Positions 28,252 through 37,235 of a stretch of DNA of 64,000 bases are shown one piece after another. Numbering within the stretch: the stretch's first letter is position 1; each line of letters begins with the position of its first letter. Source of the stretch: Myxococcales bacterium (GTDB taxonomy: Bacteria; Myxococcota; Myxococcia; Myxococcales; Myxococcaceae). The notes beneath the pieces are model-generated. The model made no database searches, was not told the DNA's origin, and saw only the letters and a list, made by a program, of their open reading frames with translations. The translations under genes were made by a program, and so were the position numbers. The stretch is from NCBI GenBank assembly GCA_030681895.1, contig JAUXRI010000014.1, forward strand, positions 1 through 64,000, in the 5' to 3' direction.

Positions 28252-29859
28252 ATGCAGCCGTCGCTCGCCCTGCAGCAGGCCCTGTTCCGTCACCAACAGC
28301 GGCAGATCGACGCGCTGGTCGTGGGCGCTTCTGCGTCGTTCAAGGCCTACGAGGCCCGCTACCGCCGCCTGAGCCGCCGCTATCGACGCGCGCTCACCAT
28401 GAAGGACGTGCACCGGCGCGTGCGTGAGGCCGACATCGTTCACGTCGGCGACTACCACACGCTCCGGTTCGCTCAGCGCGCGTTCCTCGACCTGGCGCAG
28501 CGCGCGATCGAGAGCGGCCGACGGGTGGTGCTCGCCCTGGAGTTCGTCGAGGCCCGCCACCAGGCATCGGTCGATCGGTACCTCGGGGGTGCGATCGGCG
28601 ACCGCGCGTTCCTGGAGCGCATCGGGCACCCCTACTCCGGCGCGTTCGACATCTGGCCGCACTTCAAGCCCCTCTTCGAGCTGGCCCGTCGTCATCACCT
28701 CAGCCTCATCGCCATCGACAAACGCGCGTCGGGGAGCCGTTCGCTCCAGGTCCGTGACGAGGCCGCAGCGAAGACGATCGCGAAGGCCGCGAAGGCAGAC
28801 GACCGCCCGCTCGTGCTGGTGCTCATGGGCCAGTACCACGTGGCGCCACCGCACCTTCCCGACTGCGTCGAGCGCGCGCTGGGGAAGACGGAGCGTCGGC
28901 AGCTCGTCGTGCTCCAGAACCCCGAAGGCGTGTGGTGGAAGCTCGCGCAGGCAGGGCTCGCCGACGAGACCGAGGCCGTCGAGCTGAGCGATGACGTGGT
29001 GGGTATCTTCAACGCATCCCCCCTGGTGAGTCAGCGCACCTTCCTCGACTACTGCGAGGCCGAGGCCGGCGACGCGCCCATCGAAGACGGCGGCATCGCC
29101 TCGACGGTTCGCGCGCTGGTGAAGGCGATCGCGAAGCTGGTCGACGTGCGGGTGACGGGGCCGCTGTCGAAGCTCGAGGTGTTGACGCCCAACGATCTCG
29201 ACGTGCTCGAGCGCCTCGAACGACGCGGCAATTTCTCTCGCGCCGAGCTCAAACACCTCGAGCGGCACGTGCTCTCTGGCCAGAGCGCCTTCGTGCCTCG
29301 CGCGCGGACGATCTGGTTGTCAGGCTTCTCACTCAACCACGCGGCCGAGGAAGCAGCCCACTTCGTGAGGCACTGCGCGGTCGACGCCGAGATGGACCGC
29401 GAGCGCACGCGCGCCGATGCGTTCTGGGCCCGGTGTGTCGAAGAGGCGATCGGCTTCTTCGGCTCGAAGCTGGTGAACCCGCGCCGCACCTGCCCTTCGC
29501 TCGAGGAGTGGACCGGGCTCTTCACCCACGGCGAGCCGAAACAGCAGCAGACCGCGGCGTTCGTCCTGGCGCTCGCGAGCCTGCCAGACGCGCAGAGCGC
29601 CGACGCGCGACGGCTCGTGCCTGCGACGATGGAGCAGTTCCAGGCGGCCAGTCACGCGCTCGGATACCTGCTCGGTGACGCGCTGTATCAGGCACACGCA
29701 CACGGCACCCTCTCGCGCGCCCACGTCCGCGAGCTGTTTCGCGATCCCCTCGACTCGGGCCCGGCGTCGTACGCCCACTGGAAAGCGGAGGCTGAACCGA
29801 GAACTCGCGGAGACACTTTGCGAGGCCTGCGCACTCCAGTTCGTCGCGAAACCGGCTGA
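28252..29859 (+). CDS. ChaN-like protein with long C-terminal extension, 535 aa
   Basis: The first ~240 residues resemble the ChaN/DUF399 family (Tiki superfamily): IVHVGDYHTLRFAQRAFLDL, VVLALEFVEARHQ and VLVLMGQYHVAPPHLP. In Campylobacter, ChaN is an iron-regulated lipoprotein that binds haem. Here there is no signal peptide or lipobox from ATG 28252, so the protein looks cytoplasmic unless the start is wrong. The remaining ~300 residues are helical, His/Arg/Glu-rich and unknown. It is divergent from the TonB receptor gene with 91 bases between, which suggests shared regulation. Confidence 0.75.
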   Translation: MQPSLALQQALFRHQQRQIDALVVGASASFKAYEARYRRLSRRYRRALTMKDVHRRVREADIVHVGDYHTLRFAQRAFLDLAQRAIESGRRVVLALEFVEARHQASVDRYLGGAIGDRAFLERIGHPYSGAFDIWPHFKPLFELARRHHLSLIAIDKRASGSRSLQVRDEAAAKTIAKAAKADDRPLVLVLMGQYHVAPPHLPDCVERALGKTERRQLVVLQNPEGVWWKLAQAGLADETEAVELSDDVVGIFNASPLVSQRTFLDYCEAEAGDAPIEDGGIASTVRALVKAIAKLVDVRVTGPLSKLEVLTPNDLDVLERLERRGNFSRAELKHLERHVLSGQSAFVPRARTIWLSGFSLNHAAEEAAHFVRHCAVDAEMDRERTRADAFWARCVEEAIGFFGSKLVNPRRTCPSLEEWTGLFTHGEPKQQQTAAFVLALASLPDAQSADARRLVPATMEQFQAASHALGYLLGDALYQAHAHGTLSRAHVRELFRDPLDSGPASYAHWKAEAEPRTRGDTLRGLRTPVRRETG

Positions 29860-29862
29860 CAG

Positions 29863-29890
29863 CGCCCGCAAAGTCGAGTGACTGCGGGCG
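29863..29890 (+). terminator. Hairpin after the ChaN-like gene (no T-tract)
   Basis: Eight-base-pair stem CGCCCGCA / TGCGGGCG with a 12-base loop, three bases after the stop. It has no T-run, so it may be a weak terminator or a stabilising hairpin. Confidence 0.3.
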
Positions 29891-29917
29891 GGTCCCTGCT
29901 TTGCACAGGGTTGGGAC

Positions 29918-30493
29918 GTGAGCTCGGCAGCGCGAACAGTGGCAACGGAGATGTCTCTCAAGGAGCACGCTGAGGCCCTGGTCGGGGCGGGACAGCTCCG
30001 GAAGGCGGCCGCGCTCATCAACGCCCACCTCGCGGAGCACGACGCTGGCTGGAAGCTGTGGAGCACGCTGGCCTCGTTGTCGCGGCGGTTGGGTCGGTAC
30101 GAGCTCGCGGTGTCGGCCTGGCGCGCGAGCGCGCGTCAGCTCGAGACGTCTGGACACGTGAAACACGCGCACGCCGCGCTGGCCGCGGCGCTGAGGCTCA
30201 CGCCGGCCGATCAGCCGTTGCGCGACGAGGTGTCGCGGCTCTCACGGCTCGTGAGCCGAGGCGCGCCCGGCCCGGCGTCGCGACCGACCCTGCGAATCGT
30301 TCGCTCACAGGCGCCGGCTCGTTCGTCGGAGTCACGCCCGACGCTGAAGATCCCGCCGTCGCCCAGCAAACCGTCGCGCCAGCCCTGCCCTGCCACGAGT
30401 ATTGCAGCGCTCCGCCGTCCCCTCGAGATCGTCACCGATCCACACCTGGCGATCTTCGACATCCTCGACGACGAGAAGCGACTCCAACGCTGA
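29918..30493 (+). CDS. Small helical TPR-like protein, 191 aa
   Basis: GTG 29918 or ATG 29951 could start it; the longer form is given. Residues ~10-105 look like two to three TPR-type helix pairs (LVGAGQLRKAAALINAHLAE, GWKLWSTLASLSRRLGRYELAVSAWRAS, HAHAALAAALRLTPAD). A low-complexity Pro/Ser/Arg stretch follows, then a short conserved-looking end (LAIFDILDDEKRL). No membrane segment. A scaffold role is plausible; the partner is unknown. Confidence 0.6.
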   Translation: MSSAARTVATEMSLKEHAEALVGAGQLRKAAALINAHLAEHDAGWKLWSTLASLSRRLGRYELAVSAWRASARQLETSGHVKHAHAALAAALRLTPADQPLRDEVSRLSRLVSRGAPGPASRPTLRIVRSQAPARSSESRPTLKIPPSPSKPSRQPCPATSIAALRRPLEIVTDPHLAIFDILDDEKRLQR

Positions 30494-30656
30494 GGTGAGC
30501 CTGCGGACGGGTCTGCCCTGCCCTCATGCACCGTCGAGGAAGCCCGCCGCGTGCATCGCTCCCTGACGGGCGTAAGCCACAAGCGCTCTCCGCGCAGGTC
30601 GTCGACGTTCCGGGCGGGCTGTTGAAGCACTCTGACTGACGTGCCAAGCCCGGCGC

Positions 30657-31856
30657 ATGTACGACGTCGCGATCATTGGTGCAGGCCCGGGTGGAGCTGC
30701 AGCCGCGGTGGCGCTCGGGCAGCGAGGCATCACCAACGTGGTGCTCCTCGATCGGGAAGGATTCCCGCGAGACAAGACCTGCGGGTCTGGGCTCTCTCCC
30801 AACGCGCTGAAGATGGTCGAGACCCTTGGCATCGGAGCCGAGGTGAAGTCGCTCGGTGTGCCCATCAACTCGGTGCGCATCGTCACGCAAGGAGGGCGAG
30901 AGATGATCGTCGCGTCGGATGCGGCGGCGATGGTGCTGCTGCGGCGCCACTTCGATCATCTGCTCGTGAAGCGCGCACAGGACCTGGGGATCACCCTCAA
31001 GACGCCCTTTCGTGCCGTCGAGCTGATCAAGGAGGCTGACCGGGTCGTCGGCGTCACAGGTTTCGACGGCGAGACCGTACGCGCCCGGTACGTGCTCTGC
31101 GCCGACGGAGCGCATTCGATCTTCTCGCCTGATCCCCGGCCGAAGCGCAGCATCTCGACGCTGATGGGCTGGTGGGATGACGTCGACGTCGAGCCCGGCC
31201 GCCTCGACATGGTCTTCGACAAGAACCTCTCGCCGCTCTACGGCTGGCTGTTCCCCGAAGGCCAGGGCCGGGTGAACATCGGCATCTGCATCGACGGGCA
31301 GGACGCGTCGGGCGAAAAGTCGAAGCGCAACCTGCGAGCGACGTTTCGCCAGTTCCTCGATGATCACTACGCGAAGGCGTTGGCTGGGGCGACGCAGGTC
31401 GGGGCCTTCAAAGGCCACCCCATCGTCTACACGACGTGGGTTGGTGAGATCTCGGTGCCCGGCGCGCTCTACCTGGGAGAGGCCGCGCGGCTGACCCACA
31501 ACGCAACCGGCGAAGGCATCTCACAGGCGATGGAGTCAGGCACCTTCGCTGCAGAGGCCGTGGCGCGCGTGCTGCGCGGCTCGCATGACGAAGCCGCCGC
31601 GTGGAGCTGGTACCTCATGCAGCACCGCAAGCGCTTCACCGGCGCCTTCGTCGCGGGTCACGCCCTGAGAGCGGCCGTCGCGTCGCCGGTGTTGGACCGC
31701 ATGGCCGACGCGTACAACAACCCCATGGTGCGCAAGCTCGTGGTGAAGCTGCTCGGCTCGGCGCTCGCTGGCAGCTCCGTCTCCGACACGAGCCCCGGCT
31801 CGGACTCTGCCGAACCCCCGACGTCTCAGCCCAGCTCACGCAGCTCGAGGCGGTAG
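30657..31856 (+). CDS. Geranylgeranyl-reductase-family flavoprotein, 399 aa
   Basis: FAD-binding Rossmann motif GAGPGGAAAAVALGQRG near residue 9, the GGR-type DKTCGSGLSPNAL, CADGAHS in the middle, and LGEAARLTHNATGEGISQAMESG. The last is the family's second FAD motif, normally beginning GD but GE here. The family reduces isolated C=C bonds in prenyl chains. Its neighbour at 31826-33178 is a squalene epoxidase of the same flavoprotein fold, and the two genes overlap by 31 bases at their 3' ends. A role on an isoprenoid of the sterol locus is an inference from position only. The Ser/Pro-rich tail is unusual. Confidence 0.85.
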   Translation: MYDVAIIGAGPGGAAAAVALGQRGITNVVLLDREGFPRDKTCGSGLSPNALKMVETLGIGAEVKSLGVPINSVRIVTQGGREMIVASDAAAMVLLRRHFDHLLVKRAQDLGITLKTPFRAVELIKEADRVVGVTGFDGETVRARYVLCADGAHSIFSPDPRPKRSISTLMGWWDDVDVEPGRLDMVFDKNLSPLYGWLFPEGQGRVNIGICIDGQDASGEKSKRNLRATFRQFLDDHYAKALAGATQVGAFKGHPIVYTTWVGEISVPGALYLGEAARLTHNATGEGISQAMESGTFAAEAVARVLRGSHDEAAAWSWYLMQHRKRFTGAFVAGHALRAAVASPVLDRMADAYNNPMVRKLVVKLLGSALAGSSVSDTSPGSDSAEPPTSQPSSRSSRR

Positions 31857-33178
31857 CGATCGATGAAGCTGCGCGCGGAGCGGGTGACCGCTTCGCTCAG
31901 ACGGCTCACGCTGGTTCGGCCCAGCGCCTTGAGGCGACTGACGCCCGCGCGAGGCCGTCGCGGGAATTCCTTCACGACGGCAAGGGCCGACACACCGAAG
32001 ACCCTGGAGTACTCGACCATGAAGCGCGAGCTGCGCACTTCTTCGCCCGACAGAATGTCCATCGACGCGCGCCGAGCCCCGGCCGAGCGCCGCCAATAGG
32101 CGAAGACGCCGGTCTGCAGGGCCCGCGACCCTTCATCGTGCGCTCGAAAGACCTCGTAGAGCGAATCGGTGAACAGCTCGCGCATGCGGACGAAGTCGTA
32201 GCGGTAGCGCTGGTACTCGGCCAGCACCTCTTCGGTGGCGCCGCTGGTACCCACCAACTCCGCCAGCAGCGTCACATCGTTCATCGCGTTGCTCATGCCC
32301 GACGCGGTGAGCGGGTGCGCGCAGCCGCCGGCATCGCCGATCAGCACGACCCCGGGAGCGGCGCACTGCTGGGTGGTGATGGCGTGGTTGGCGCAGCCCT
32401 CGAACGGCGCCTCGGCGAGAGACCGAATCATCGACTCGCGGAGCTGCGCGGGCACCACCGGGGCGTACTTCTCGATCAGGAGCGCCACGATGGCGTCGCG
32501 GCCCTTCGCAGCCCCGAGCGGCACGTCGACACAGAACCGGATCATTCCGTCGCCGAACGGGTACGCGAGAATGGGCCCGGGCGCTCCGAGGAAGACGTGG
32601 CCGCTTCGCGCATGCGGCAGCTCACCGCGGACGGCGAAGGTGATCGAATACGACAGCAGCCTGGTCTCCGCTGCGAAGCCCAACAGCCCGCGCAGCTTCG
32701 ACTGCCGCCCGTCGGCGACCACGACCAGATCGGCGCGGTGCTCGACGCCATCGGCGGTCGTCACGCCCACCACGCGGCGGCCCGCTCGCAACACGTTCTC
32801 GACGCGAACGCCCTCCACCAACTCGATCTCTGGGTGCTGGCCCACCTCGGTTCGAAGCGCCTTCACCATGCGCTTGTGATCGATCCCGAGACCGAGCCCT
32901 TGCCGGTGCGCGTAGGGCAACACGATGGGCTGGTGGCCGGAGCCTGGAGACACTGCGAAGCCGTCGACCTCCACGCCTCCACACGCCAGGAGCGGTGCCT
33001 TGAGCCCGAGCGCGAGCAGCCCTCGCACGCCGCTGGGATGAATCAGCTCGCCCCGAAAAGCTCCGGCCGGCCCGACCGCGGCCTCGAGGACTCGCACCTG
33101 AGCGCCGCGCTGAGCCAGCGCCGCTGCGGCGATCAACCCCGCGAATCCACCACCAACCACCACCACGTCACGCGACAT
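31826..33178 (-). CDS. Squalene epoxidase (squalene monooxygenase)
   Basis: 450 residues from ATG 33178. Introduces the 2,3-epoxide into squalene using FAD and O2. FAD motif GGGFAGLIAAAALAQRG starts near residue 9. Further segments line up with eukaryotic squalene epoxidases: GELIHPSGVRGLLALGL, VVADGRQSKLRGLL, APGPILAYPFGDGMIRFCVDVP, VVLIGDAGGCAHPLTASGMSNAMNDV and the C-terminal SLYEVFRAHDEGSRALQTGVF. It lacks the eukaryotic N-terminal membrane anchor. Divergent from the squalene synthase gene, with a 118-base shared promoter region. Alternative readings such as a generic FAD monooxygenase are less likely given the neighbours. Confidence 0.88.
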   Translation of the reverse strand: MSRDVVVVGGGFAGLIAAAALAQRGAQVRVLEAAVGPAGAFRGELIHPSGVRGLLALGLKAPLLACGGVEVDGFAVSPGSGHQPIVLPYAHRQGLGLGIDHKRMVKALRTEVGQHPEIELVEGVRVENVLRAGRRVVGVTTADGVEHRADLVVVADGRQSKLRGLLGFAAETRLLSYSITFAVRGELPHARSGHVFLGAPGPILAYPFGDGMIRFCVDVPLGAAKGRDAIVALLIEKYAPVVPAQLRESMIRSLAEAPFEGCANHAITTQQCAAPGVVLIGDAGGCAHPLTASGMSNAMNDVTLLAELVGTSGATEEVLAEYQRYRYDFVRMRELFTDSLYEVFRAHDEGSRALQTGVFAYWRRSAGARRASMDILSGEEVRSSRFMVEYSRVFGVSALAVVKEFPRRPRAGVSRLKALGRTSVSRLSEAVTRSARSFIDRYRLELRELG

Positions 33179-33296
33179 AGGTGCCACTTGCCGCACACCC
33201 GTCGCGAGGCGCAAGACATGTGCACCTACGTTCGTCAGACGCTGACACATGCCCGCATGGAACGCGAAGAAGACCTCGGCTAGCGGGAGGCTCCCC
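33179..33296. promoter_or_regulatory. Divergent control region between squalene epoxidase and squalene synthase genes
   Basis: The 118 bases must hold both promoters. Two inverted repeats are visible. One is the palindrome GTCAG-ACG-CTGAC at 33234-33246. The other is a wider pair, TAGGTGC 33178-33184 (its first base is the epoxidase start codon) with GCACCTA 33222-33228. Either could be an operator. A strong ribosome-binding site (GCGGGAGG) lies at 33283-33290 before GTG 33297. No clear -10/-35 pair is seen. Confidence 0.4.
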
Positions 33297-34244
33297 GTGG
33301 ATCTCGACGACCTGCTCCAGAAGACCAGCCGCACCTTCGCCGTGGCGATTCCGCTCTTGCCGGAGCCGACGCGCAACGCAGTCGCGCTCGCCTACCTCTT
33401 GTTTCGTGTCGCCGACACCTTCGAAGACGCGACGCTGTGGACGAGAGATGAACGAATCACCGCGCTGCATCAGTTCGCGCGCCTGTTCGAGCTCGACCGC
33501 GAGGCGCGAGCGCTCGAAGCAACGCAGCTGGTTTCGCGCTGCACGTCGCGGCCGCCAATCGATCACCAGGGCTATCTCGAGCTGCTGAGCCAGCTCTCGC
33601 CGCTGCTCGATCGGTTCGACGCGCTCGAGCCGTCCGCGCGGGCCATCGTGGCGCACCACGTGACGCGCACCAGCGACGGAATGGGCGCGGTGGTGCGGCG
33701 CGCCGACGAGCGCGGAAACCTGTCGTTGACCTCGCTGCACGATCTGAAGAGTTACTGCTACCTGGTCGCGGGCATCGTGGGAGAGCTGTTGACCGAGCTC
33801 TTCCTGAACGACTGCCCCGCGCTCGGGAGCAGCGCCGATGCGTTGCGAGCCTCGGCGGTGGCGTTTGGCGAAGGGCTGCAGCTGGTCAACATCCTCAAGG
33901 ACTCCGGCGCCGATGCCAGCGACGGCCGGGTGTACCTGCCACCGCAGGTGTCCCGCGCCGAGGTGTTGTCACTGGCCTGGGCCGATCTCGAGCAGGCCAA
34001 CCGCTACGTCCAGACCCTCCAACATGGAGGAGCGCCGCGCGGCTTCGTGGCCTTCACGGGCCTGGCGCTGGTGTTGGCCTTTGCGTCGCTCGACGTCCTG
34101 CGCGTCCGCGGAGCCGGGGCGAAGGTCTCGCGAGACGACGTCGGCCGGCTCTTCGCAGCCCTTCACCAGAGCCTCGACGAGGACCAGCCCTTCGACGCGC
34201 TGGCGCTGATCAGCTCGACGGCGCTTCGTGCTCGAGCGTCATGA
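33297..34244 (+). CDS. Squalene synthase
   Basis: 315 residues. The GTG at 33297 is preferred over an earlier start at 33249 because GCGGGAGG is seven bases upstream and the family fold begins at once (LLQKTSRTFAVAI). The first Asp motif is DTFED (Asp40-Asp44); the second is the family's DxxxD near the C-terminal half (Asp202-Asp206, KDSGAD). SYCYLVAGIVGELL and GLQLVNILKD match eukaryote-type squalene synthases better than phytoene synthases. Makes squalene from two farnesyl diphosphates with NADPH. Its last 35 bases overlap the convergent cyclase gene. Confidence 0.87.
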   Translation: MDLDDLLQKTSRTFAVAIPLLPEPTRNAVALAYLLFRVADTFEDATLWTRDERITALHQFARLFELDREARALEATQLVSRCTSRPPIDHQGYLELLSQLSPLLDRFDALEPSARAIVAHHVTRTSDGMGAVVRRADERGNLSLTSLHDLKSYCYLVAGIVGELLTELFLNDCPALGSSADALRASAVAFGEGLQLVNILKDSGADASDGRVYLPPQVSRAEVLSLAWADLEQANRYVQTLQHGGAPRGFVAFTGLALVLAFASLDVLRVRGAGAKVSRDDVGRLFAALHQSLDEDQPFDALALISSTALRARAS

Positions 34245-36207
34245 ACTCGGACAGCGCCCACATCGGAAAGTAGTGGCGGTAGCAGTCGTAGGTGATGAGG
34301 CAGGTCTTGTTGAAGACGCCGACCATGGGTTCGCGAGGCCAGCTCCCGTCGCTCGCCTGTCGTTGGCAGAGCCACTGCGCGGCGCGGGCCATCGCCGATC
34401 GATCCTCACAACGGGCGCGCACGAGCGTCGACAGGGCCCACGCCGTCTGGGCCGCGTGGCCGTGCTCGCCGTCGATCCATCGGCGGAGCCGGCAGCTGTC
34501 GCCGTGCTCACTGAAGCTGCCGTCGGAGCGCTGCTGCTCGAGGAGAAACGCCGTCGCCCGTCGAATTGCCCGGTCGTTCGCAGACGCTCCCGCCGCCAGG
34601 AGCCCCGTCACGGCGAACCAGGTGCCGTAGGTGAAGCACACGGCCCAGCTGCCCTCGAAGCTCCCGTCTTCTCGTTGCGCGTCGCGGAGAAACTGGACAC
34701 CGCGGGTGATGGGCGCCTCGAGCTCGAACTCTCCAGGAAAGCGACGACGTGCGTGAACGAGCGCTTGCAGACAGGCGCTGGTGCACTCGACGTAGCTGGT
34801 GTCGACCATGATGTCGCCGAACACCTGAGACGGGTTGAGTGACTCGAGCCACCGGCCGCCGCGCTGGCGCTCGTAGGTGCCCCAGCCTCCGTCGTCGTTC
34901 TGCCACGACAACAGCAGCTCGACCGACGCACGCAACAGCTCGGGAGGAACCTCGCTGTCGTATCGCCCCTCGAGGGCGAGCGCGCACTTGAGCCCTTCGG
35001 CAGTGCAGTCGGTGATGGGCCAACCGTGCATTCGATTGCTGAAGGGCCACCCGCCCCGGCTGCGATGACGGTAGTGGCGCTCGGCCTCGGGCACGTCTTC
35101 GAGGATCTGGTTGTCGCGCAAGAAGACGTGCGCCTTCGCGAGCACCGAGTCATTCCGCTGCGGGCTCACGAGTCCTGCGTGCTCGGCCGCCAGCAGCGCC
35201 TGAATCGCGAACGCCGAGTCCCACAGCTCGGCGTTGTTGTAGCCCTGCATCTTGAGGCCGTCGTGGCCGTCCCACAGATACGCCTCGTCGAACTTCGGCC
35301 AGCCGCGATCGAAGTCGGCGCGCCCGTCGGCTCCGCGGAACCAGTGCACGAACATGTTGAGCACGGCGTTGACGGGGCCGATGTCGAGATCGTTCGTCGC
35401 TGCGTCTTCGTGGCGAATCAGCGTGAGGCACTCGTCGAGGGCCGGGCGACGCAGGAGTCGGGGGAACCGCTCCAGCGCGCTCTGCATGCGATTGACGGTG
35501 CGCAGGGGCGCGGATGACGGGCGGTAGTCATCGCTCGGCGCGACGGTCTCGCGGTGTGCCTCCCAGTCAATCTCGGCGTACGTCCCTCGATAGAGCTCGT
35601 TGCGAATGGCGGTGAGCGTGGCGTCGTCGGGAGCGATCGACTTCGTGCCGTACAGCCACGCCATCGGCAGGTAGACCATGCGCGCGTGGCACCAGAGGCG
35701 GCTGGGATGAAACGGAGACGCGCGCGGCAACAGCCACAGCTCCGGCAACAACGGCACCAGGCCGCGCCAGTCGTAGAGCCCCAACAAGCACAGGGTGAAC
35801 TTGCCCCAGGAAGCGGCGCCGAGCGGTGAGCCGTTGGCGTGAATCCAGGCGAGCAGGCGACTGGTGCGCGCGTCGTCAGGCGGCAGGCCCAGCAGGCGCA
35901 GCGCGACGTAGCCCAGCACCGAGGTGAACATGCTGCCCGAGGTGGCCTCGGCGTGGAGCCCGATGCTGCCGTCGGAGCGCTGCACGGCGGTGAAGTGGGC
36001 GATGAGGCGAGCCGTGCGTGCCGCGTCGGGCATACGGCGCGCGACCCACGCGAGCGCCACCCACATCGGCAACAGGAACATCGGCCCGCCGTAGTCGCTG
36101 GGCCAGCTCCCACGCTCGGCCTGCAGGGCTTTCAGGTTGTCGAACGCCTTCGACACCACCTCGGCGATGGGCGGTGCTTCTTCTCGAGAAGAGTTCGGGG
36201 CGTCCAC
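34210..36207 (-). CDS. Oxidosqualene cyclase, cycloartenol-synthase type
   Basis: 665 residues. Cyclises 2,3-oxidosqualene to the first tetracyclic sterol. The catalytic acid is Asp400 in the ITDCTAEG motif; squalene-hopene cyclases carry DXDD instead. Other signatures: SDYGGPMFLLP, GPVNAVLNMFVHWF, YVECTSACLQAL, GSWAVCFTYGTWFAVTGLL and GVFNKTCLITY. Three residues that separate cycloartenol from lanosterol synthases are all of the cycloartenol kind: Tyr323 (MQGYN; Tyr410 in Arabidopsis), His394 (His477) and Ile398 (Ile481). It is somewhat shorter than plant enzymes (~760 residues), mostly at the N-terminus. Confidence 0.92.
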   Translation of the reverse strand: MDAPNSSREEAPPIAEVVSKAFDNLKALQAERGSWPSDYGGPMFLLPMWVALAWVARRMPDAARTARLIAHFTAVQRSDGSIGLHAEATSGSMFTSVLGYVALRLLGLPPDDARTSRLLAWIHANGSPLGAASWGKFTLCLLGLYDWRGLVPLLPELWLLPRASPFHPSRLWCHARMVYLPMAWLYGTKSIAPDDATLTAIRNELYRGTYAEIDWEAHRETVAPSDDYRPSSAPLRTVNRMQSALERFPRLLRRPALDECLTLIRHEDAATNDLDIGPVNAVLNMFVHWFRGADGRADFDRGWPKFDEAYLWDGHDGLKMQGYNNAELWDSAFAIQALLAAEHAGLVSPQRNDSVLAKAHVFLRDNQILEDVPEAERHYRHRSRGGWPFSNRMHGWPITDCTAEGLKCALALEGRYDSEVPPELLRASVELLLSWQNDDGGWGTYERQRGGRWLESLNPSQVFGDIMVDTSYVECTSACLQALVHARRRFPGEFELEAPITRGVQFLRDAQREDGSFEGSWAVCFTYGTWFAVTGLLAAGASANDRAIRRATAFLLEQQRSDGSFSEHGDSCRLRRWIDGEHGHAAQTAWALSTLVRARCEDRSAMARAAQWLCQRQASDGSWPREPMVGVFNKTCLITYDCYRHYFPMWALSEFMTLEHEAPSS

Positions 36208-36268
36208 CGTGGCGCGCGTCGTACACCGCCGTGACGACCGTGAGAACTGAAGGTGCGTGATGTGACGA

Positions 36269-36300
36269 AGCGCCGGCCTCCGAGAAGGAAGACCGGCGCT
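36269..36300 (-). terminator. Hairpin after sucD (weak terminator candidate)
   Basis: Eight-base-pair stem AGCGCCGG / CCGGCGCT with a 16-base partly paired loop, 28 bases beyond the sucD stop and before the cyclase start. There is no T-tract on the minus strand, so termination here would be inefficient. Confidence 0.35.
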
Positions 36301-36327
36301 CCGAAGACGACAGCCATCAACGGCTCG

Positions 36328-37221
36328 TCAGACCTTGAGGCCCTTGCGCTTCATCGCCTCGACGAGCGTGGTGCCGAGCTCCGACGGCGACGCGGCCATC
36401 ACGTAGCCCGCAGCGCTCATGGCCTTCACCTTCTCAGCGGCCGTGCCCTTGCCACCGGCGATGATCGCTCCGGCGTGGCCCATGCGCTTGCCCGGAGGCG
36501 CGCTGGCGCCGGCGATGAACCCGGCGATCGGCTTCTTGAAGTTCGCCTGCACCCACGCAGCCGCCTCTTCTTCTGCGCTGCCGCCGATCTCACCGATCAT
36601 GATCACCGCGTCGGTCTCGGCGTCTTCGTTGAAGAGCTTGAGCACGTCGATGAAGTTGGTGCCGTTGACGGGGTCGCCACCGATGCCGACGGCGGTCGAC
36701 TGACCGAGGCCGAGGCCGGTGATCTGGAACACCGCCTCGTACGTGAGCGTGCCGGAGCGCGACACCACGCCGATGCGGCCAGGCCGGTGAATGTGGCCCG
36801 GCATGATGCCGATCTTGCACTTACCGCCGGGAGTGATGACGCCCGGACAGTTCGGACCGATCAGCCGCGTGCCGGTGCCCTGGAGGAAGCGCTTGGCCTT
36901 CACCATGTCGTTCACCGGAATGCCCTCGGTGATGGTGATGACGAGCGGCATCTTCGCGTCGGCGGCTTCCATGATCGAGTCGGCCGCGAACGGAGGCGGC
37001 ACGAAGACGACCGACGCGTTGGCGCCGGTGGCCTTCATGGCCTGCTCGACGGTGTCGAAGATGGGAACCTTGCCTTCGAACTTCTGGCCGCCCTTGCCCG
37101 GCGTGACGCCGGCGACGAGGTTGGTGCCGTACTCCATGCACTGCTTGGCGTGGAACGAGCCGGCCGAGCCGGTGATGCCCTGAACGACGAGGCGGGTCTC
37201 TGCGTTGACGAGAATGCTCAT
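36328..37221 (-). CDS. sucD: Succinate-CoA ligase subunit alpha
   Basis: 297 residues from ATG 37221. Binds CoA and carries the phospho-His; it forms the complex with SucC that makes succinate and ATP/GTP from succinyl-CoA in the TCA cycle. Seen: the N-terminal [54 protein letters not shown] and GHAGAII, which carries the active His. Lies 14 bases after sucC in one operon. Confidence 0.97.
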   Translation of the reverse strand: MSILVNAETRLVVQGITGSAGSFHAKQCMEYGTNLVAGVTPGKGGQKFEGKVPIFDTVEQAMKATGANASVVFVPPPFAADSIMEAADAKMPLVITITEGIPVNDMVKAKRFLQGTGTRLIGPNCPGVITPGGKCKIGIMPGHIHRPGRIGVVSRSGTLTYEAVFQITGLGLGQSTAVGIGGDPVNGTNFIDVLKLFNEDAETDAVIMIGEIGGSAEEEAAAWVQANFKKPIAGFIAGASAPPGKRMGHAGAIIAGGKGTAAEKVKAMSAAGYVMAASPSELGTTLVEAMKRKGLKV

Positions 37222-37235
37222 GGTCGAAATCCCTT

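Noticed and set aside
33249-33296. Upstream in-frame start of squalene synthase
   Set aside because: No ribosome-binding site, and the extra 16 residues are unlike the family; GTG 33297 has a good site.
34210-36207. Squalene-hopene cyclase
   Set aside because: The catalytic motif is DCTAE, not DXDD, and the QW-type segments match oxidosqualene cyclases.
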